Shown here in pieces: positions 31,109-34,695 of a stretch of DNA of 34,695 nucleotides (position 1 is the stretch's first letter; the number at the start of each line of letters is the position of its first letter). Where the stretch lies: assembly GCA_001769035.1 (NCBI GenBank), contig MENF01000134.1:1-34695 (forward strand), written 5' to 3'. The DNA comes from Bacteroidetes bacterium GWA2_32_17. Its GTDB lineage: Bacteria; Bacteroidota; Bacteroidia; Bacteroidales; GWA2-32-17. A model generated the notes under the pieces. The model searched no databases. It saw nothing but the letters and a program-made list of their open reading frames with translations, and was not told the DNA's origin. A program made the translations under genes and the position numbers.

Positions 31109-32350
31109 ATGAATCAACCTCAAAGTAAAATAATAAAATTACAATCGGCAAATGAGCTTCGCAGAACAATGGACTGCTATTTTGCCCGATTAAAAGAAGC
31201 TGTTGATACCAGAAATAAAAAAATTGCTTGGTGTACAAGTGTTGGTCCTGCTGAACTTTTGTATTCAATGGGATTCGAAGTATATTTTCCCGAAAATCAT
31301 GGTGCAATGCTCGGAGCAAGTAAAACTGCCGACAAATATATTCCAACTGCTGTTGCACACGGTTATTCGCCCGAGATTTGTTCTTATCTTACTAGTGATA
31401 TAGGTGCTTTTTTACAAAATGAAACTCCATTACAAAAAAGTGGATTTAAATCAGTTCCAAAACCCGATATTTTAGTTTATAATACAAATCAATGCCACGA
31501 AGTTGGCGATTGGTTTATGTATTATGCAAAACATTTTAATGTACCCGTTTTAGGAGTTAATACTCCATTGTGGATTAATGAATTAACTCCATCAATTATT
31601 AATAGTGTTGCAAATCAATTTAAAGATTTAGTGCCTGAACTTGAAAAAGTAACAGAACAAAAATTTGATTTAGATAAATTTCGCGAAACAGTTCGTTTAT
31701 CGCATGATGGTTGTGTGTTATGGCGCAAAGTATTAGAAACTGCAATGCACAAACCTTCACCAATTAATTTTTTCGATTCGGCAATACACATGGGACCTAT
31801 TGTTGTAATGCGTGGAACTCAATATGCTGTTGATTATTATAAAATATTATTAGCCGAATTGCAAGAAAGAATTAAAAATAATATTGGAGCAGTACCATCT
31901 GAAAAATTAAGAATTTATTGGGATGGAATGCCACTTTGGTACAAATTAAGTAGCATGGCAAAATTATTTGCAAGTATAGATACTTGCATTGTGGCATCAA
32001 CTTATTGCAATAGCTGGATTTTCGACGATTTAGACCCAAAAGAACCATTCCAATCATCTGCATTGGCGTATTGTAAACTTTTTATTGTCCGCTCCGACGA
32101 AGAAAAACAAAAAGTACTTGAAAAGTTAATGTTCGATTTTTCAATTGACGGAATTATTTATCACGACGCAAAAACTTGTAGTCGAAATTCAAATAATCGC
32201 TTTGGACTCCCTAATCGTCTTAATAGTAAAAATAATATACCTTATATAGAAATTAACGGAGATTTGTGCGATTCCCGTTGCTATAGCGAAGAACAATCAA
32301 TTATCGCAATCGAAACTTTTATAAAACAATTGTCAATCAGAAAACAATGA
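31109..32350 (+). CDS. Benzoyl-CoA reductase / 2-hydroxyacyl-CoA dehydratase family subunit (BcrB-like)
   Basis: This 413-residue protein belongs to the HgdB/BcrB/BcrC family (PF06050). Typical stretches are RNKKIAWCTSVGPAELLYSMGFEVYFPENHGA at the N-terminus, DILVYNTNQCHEVGDWFMYYAKHFNVPVLGVNTP, RIYWDGMPLWYKL, STYCNSWIFDDLDP, and the C-terminal DGIIYHDAKTCSRNSNNRFGLPNRL...IPYIEINGDLCDSRCYSEEQ. Candidate 4Fe-4S ligands are Cys129, Cys300 and Cys357. The length and the GLPNRL...GDLCDSR tail favour the BcrB side over BcrC. With an activated electron donor this complex would reduce benzoyl-CoA to the dienoyl-CoA used by Dch. No BcrC, BcrA or BcrD follows, so a 2-hydroxyacyl-CoA dehydratase role remains possible. 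Confidence 0.8.
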   Translation: MNQPQSKIIKLQSANELRRTMDCYFARLKEAVDTRNKKIAWCTSVGPAELLYSMGFEVYFPENHGAMLGASKTADKYIPTAVAHGYSPEICSYLTSDIGAFLQNETPLQKSGFKSVPKPDILVYNTNQCHEVGDWFMYYAKHFNVPVLGVNTPLWINELTPSIINSVANQFKDLVPELEKVTEQKFDLDKFRETVRLSHDGCVLWRKVLETAMHKPSPINFFDSAIHMGPIVVMRGTQYAVDYYKILLAELQERIKNNIGAVPSEKLRIYWDGMPLWYKLSSMAKLFASIDTCIVASTYCNSWIFDDLDPKEPFQSSALAYCKLFIVRSDEEKQKVLEKLMFDFSIDGIIYHDAKTCSRNSNNRFGLPNRLNSKNNIPYIEINGDLCDSRCYSEEQSIIAIETFIKQLSIRKQ

Positions 32351-32452
32351 ACAATAATAACAATAGCCACACAATAGTTAATACAATGGTCACACAATTG
32401 TTTTCTAACTACATTACAAATGCTGACAATCGTATGACTATTTATGACAATG
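32350..32452. repeat. 103-nt repeat, copy B (after the bcr-like gene)
   Basis: Starts on the last base of the bcr-like stop codon and matches 30071-30173 at about 90 of 103 positions without gaps. The two copies bracket the MNT-HEPN-bcr segment as direct repeats. Confidence 0.85.
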
Positions 32453-32496
32453 AACAAACTTGAAACTAAAAACTCGAAACTGAAAACTTTTTTGAA

Positions 32497-32524
32497 TAGT
32501 GAACAGTAAACAGTGAACATAAAA
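32497..32524. repeat. Heptamer repeat block (four units)
   Basis: TAGTGAA, CAGTAAA, CAGTGAA and CATAAAA in phase. Related more degenerate units (gaaacta, gaaactg) precede it from about 32449. It lies between the bcr-like and ankyrin genes. Confidence 0.7.
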
Positions 32525-32557
32525 ATAAATAATAATCCATTAACTTAAATAAATAAT

Positions 32558-33118
32558 ATGTCAAATAAATATATTATATTAATATTAGCTTTTACAATTT
32601 GCTGGGCTAATTCTTTTGCCGACGATTTAGTTGATAAATATGTTACTGCTGCTGCAAAAGGTGAATTTTCAAAAGTTGTATCTTATGTTAAAAAAGGGGT
32701 AAAAATTGATGGTAAAAATCAGGCAAGGTGGACTGCTTTAGCTTATGCCTGTAAATATAATCATTTGGACATTGTTAAATTTTTAGTTGAAAAAGGTGCA
32801 AAAATTAACGAAACAGTTAATACCGGCTCAACTCCATTAGCAGTTGCATTGCTTGGTGGGTATTTCGACATTGCCGATTTTCTTATTCAACATAAAGCTG
32901 ATATCAATAAAGCTGATATTATGGGAATGTCTCCATTAATGTGGGCTATAAAAGATGGGAATTTAAAAATAATTAAATATCTTACTGAACATGGTGCAAA
33001 TATTAATGCTGTAAATTCAAACGGTCGTTCTGTTATCGAAATTGCTATAGCACAAGATGTTAAAGATTTTCTAAAATCAAAAGGAGCTAAAACAAGTTTA
33101 GAACTTATGAAAGAATAA
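32558..33118 (+). CDS. Secreted ankyrin-repeat protein
   Basis: This 186-residue protein starts with a signal peptide (MSNKYIILILAFTICWANSFA). It then has about four ankyrin repeats, for example ARWTALAYACKYNHLDIVKFLVEKGAKIN, GSTPLAVALLGGYFDIADFLIQHKADIN and GMSPLMWAIKDGNLKIIKYLTEHGANIN. The export signal puts it in the periplasm or at the surface. It ends 3 bases before the hisS start codon, so the two are probably co-transcribed. The binding partner is unknown. Confidence 0.88.
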   Translation: MSNKYIILILAFTICWANSFADDLVDKYVTAAAKGEFSKVVSYVKKGVKIDGKNQARWTALAYACKYNHLDIVKFLVEKGAKINETVNTGSTPLAVALLGGYFDIADFLIQHKADINKADIMGMSPLMWAIKDGNLKIIKYLTEHGANINAVNSNGRSVIEIAIAQDVKDFLKSKGAKTSLELMKE

Positions 33119-33121
33119 TTT

Positions 33122-34519
33122 ATGGCTGTAAACATTTCTATTCCAAAAGGTACCCGCGATTTTTTGCCATTAAATATGCAAAGACGAAATTATATTTTTT
33201 CAACTTTGCGTAATGTTTTTTACCTTCACGGATATCAGCCAATTGAAACCCCTGCGATGGAAGATTTATCAGCATTACTTGGGAAATATGGTGAAGAAGG
33301 TGATAAATTATTATTCAGAATTTTAAATTCAGGTAACTTTTTGCAAAATATTAATGATGAGGAATTACAACAAAAAAATTTAAACCGTTTAGCATCGCAT
33401 ATTTGCGAAAAGGGTTTGCGTTACGACTTAACCGTTCCATTTGCACGTTTTGTTGTTATGCACCGAAACGAAATTATTTTTCCGTTTAAACGTTACCAAA
33501 TTCAACCAGTGTGGCGTGCCGACCGTCCACAAAAAGGGCGTTACCGTGAATTTTTCCAATGCGATGTTGATGTAATTGGCAGTAATTCACTACTTAACGA
33601 AGTTGAATTATTGCAAATTATTGAAGATATATTTATAAAATTAAATATTAATGTTACCATTGTTTTGAACAACCGCAAAATTTTGCACGGTATTGCAACA
33701 TACTTAAGTTGTCCCGATAAACTTGTTGTTCTTACTGTTGCAATTGATAAACTCGACAAAATTGGCAAAGATGAAGTTTTAAAAGAATTATCAGAAAAAG
33801 GTTTTGAAAGTAACATGTTGCAAAAATTAATTCCTGTTTTAGAGTTTTCTTCTAAACAAAGCACAAACGAAGAAGCTATAAATTTCATTTCTAACATAAT
33901 TACCGACGAAACCGGAAAAAAAGGAATCGAAGAAATGAATTATATATTGAATTACGCTAAAGAATCGGGTATTTCTACAAAAATAAAATTCGACGTTTCG
34001 CTTGCACGCGGTTTAAGTTATTATACAGGAACAATTTTAGAGGTTAAAGCTAAAGATGTTGAAATTGGAAGTATATGTGGTGGAGGCAGATACGATAACT
34101 TAACAGGCATTTTTGGTATGGATGGCGTTTCGGGCGTGGGAATGTCGTTTGGTGCCGACCGCATTTACGATGTGTTAGAAAAACTCAATAAATTTCCAAA
34201 AGAAGTAAACGAATCAACAAAAGTGCTATTTGTTAATTTTGGCGTAACCGAAGAAAAATATTGTTTAAAGATTCTTCGTAAACTCCATTCCACAGGAATA
34301 TCAGCCGAAATTTATCCCGAAACTGGTGCAAAAATGAAAAAACAAATGAGCTATGCCGATTCTAAAAAAATTCCTTTCGTTGTAATTGTGGGTGAAAACG
34401 AAATAAAATCAGGAAAATTAAGTTTAAAAAATATGCAAACAGGAGAACAAAAAGAATTAAATTTAACTGAAATTATCACATTAATTACATCTAACATTGA
34501 ACAGAAAACAAAGTATTAA
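33122..34519 (+). CDS. hisS: Histidyl-tRNA synthetase
   Basis: This 465-residue class II aminoacyl-tRNA synthetase shows the HisRS features. They are [10 protein letters not shown] at the start, [15 protein letters not shown], motif 2 [29 protein letters not shown], the histidine-binding [32 protein letters not shown] and motif 3 [17 protein letters not shown]-terminal anticodon-binding domain follows from about residue 370 ([21 protein letters not shown]...). It charges tRNA-His. It follows the ankyrin gene after 3 bases. Confidence 0.96.
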   Translation: MAVNISIPKGTRDFLPLNMQRRNYIFSTLRNVFYLHGYQPIETPAMEDLSALLGKYGEEGDKLLFRILNSGNFLQNINDEELQQKNLNRLASHICEKGLRYDLTVPFARFVVMHRNEIIFPFKRYQIQPVWRADRPQKGRYREFFQCDVDVIGSNSLLNEVELLQIIEDIFIKLNINVTIVLNNRKILHGIATYLSCPDKLVVLTVAIDKLDKIGKDEVLKELSEKGFESNMLQKLIPVLEFSSKQSTNEEAINFISNIITDETGKKGIEEMNYILNYAKESGISTKIKFDVSLARGLSYYTGTILEVKAKDVEIGSICGGGRYDNLTGIFGMDGVSGVGMSFGADRIYDVLEKLNKFPKEVNESTKVLFVNFGVTEEKYCLKILRKLHSTGISAEIYPETGAKMKKQMSYADSKKIPFVVIVGENEIKSGKLSLKNMQTGEQKELNLTEIITLITSNIEQKTKY

Positions 34520-34576
34520 GTATAATGAACGGAAACATTGAAATAAATACAAACAAGTAGAAATTAATTGTAAAAA

Positions 34577-34632
34577 CAGTGAACCGTAGGCAGTAAGCAG
34601 TCCACAGTCAGCAGTGGGCAGTGAACAATGAA
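34577..34632. repeat. Degenerate heptamer repeat block (eight units)
   Basis: CAGTGAA, CCGTAGG, CAGTAAG, CAGTCCA, CAGTCAG, CAGTGGG, CAGTGAA and CAATGAA run in strict 7-base phase downstream of hisS. The CAGT half is kept while the last three bases vary. The remainder to the window end (34633-34695) has short repeats of attaagta and no gene. Confidence 0.8.
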
Positions 34633-34695
34633 CAGGAATGTATTAAGTATTAAGTACAAAGTATTATGAAAGCAAACATTGAAATAAATAGAAAT

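Overview
The window is AT-rich, with few Shine-Dalgarno sites and candidate TAnnTTTG-type -7 boxes. It carries a PorT-like type IX secretion (T9SS) component, a giant surface protein with SprB-type repeats and a T9SS C-terminal sorting domain, a FISUMP domain, and TPR-sensor kinase/phosphatase genes. Together these point to a member of the Bacteroidota, probably an uncultivated anaerobic Bacteroidales-like lineage. No rRNA, tRNA, CRISPR array or complete insertion sequence of a classical DDE type was seen.

Layout. Positions 1-10,000 hold mostly housekeeping genes on the minus strand: a YfcE-like phosphodiesterase, rsmE (plus strand), an AlbA_2/ATPase regulator, a COG2509-like flavoprotein overlapping porT by one base, menG/ubiE and purL. 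They are separated by palindromic or MITE-like intergenic repeats. Positions 10,000-13,600 hold a TPR-LytS-type histidine kinase, its LytTR response regulator and a YefM-YoeB toxin-antitoxin pair. Positions 13,700-19,400 encode a ~1,900-residue secreted T9SS cargo protein. Its FISUMP (C-type-lectin-like) domain ends in an adenine-depleted, GC-rich block that looks like the variable region of a diversity-generating retroelement (DGR). No reverse transcriptase or template repeat is visible in the window. Positions 19,400-23,250 hold a RAYT-type Y1 transposase bracketed by CCTTAAGG hairpins, a TPR-SpoIIE phosphatase, and a truncated selU joined in frame to a relic of another TPR sensor.

Positions 23,300-32,350 hold the most striking block: a gene set resembling the anaerobic benzoyl-CoA degradation pathway. 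In order it contains an ADP-forming acyl-CoA synthetase, a PanE-like reductase, 6-hydroxycyclohexene-carbonyl-CoA dehydrogenase (Had), 6-oxocyclohexene-carbonyl-CoA hydrolase (Oah/BamA), a four-helix-bundle protein, cyclohexadiene-carbonyl-CoA hydratase (Dch), a MNT-HEPN pair, and one BcrB/HgdB-like benzoyl-CoA reductase-family subunit. Read as a pathway, the Bcr-like protein would take part in ring reduction, Dch would hydrate the dienoyl-CoA, Had would oxidise the alcohol and Oah would open the ring. The ADP-forming synthetase could activate the acid or recover ATP from an acyl-CoA. The electron-activating subunits BcrA/BcrD and a BcrC partner are not in the window. An ankyrin protein and hisS close the window.

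Many intergenic gaps, above all inside the aromatic cluster, are filled with a 7-bp periodic repeat family (CAGTRAA / CAATRAA). A 103-nt repeat starts at or within 6 nt of the stop codons of both dch and the bcr-like gene.
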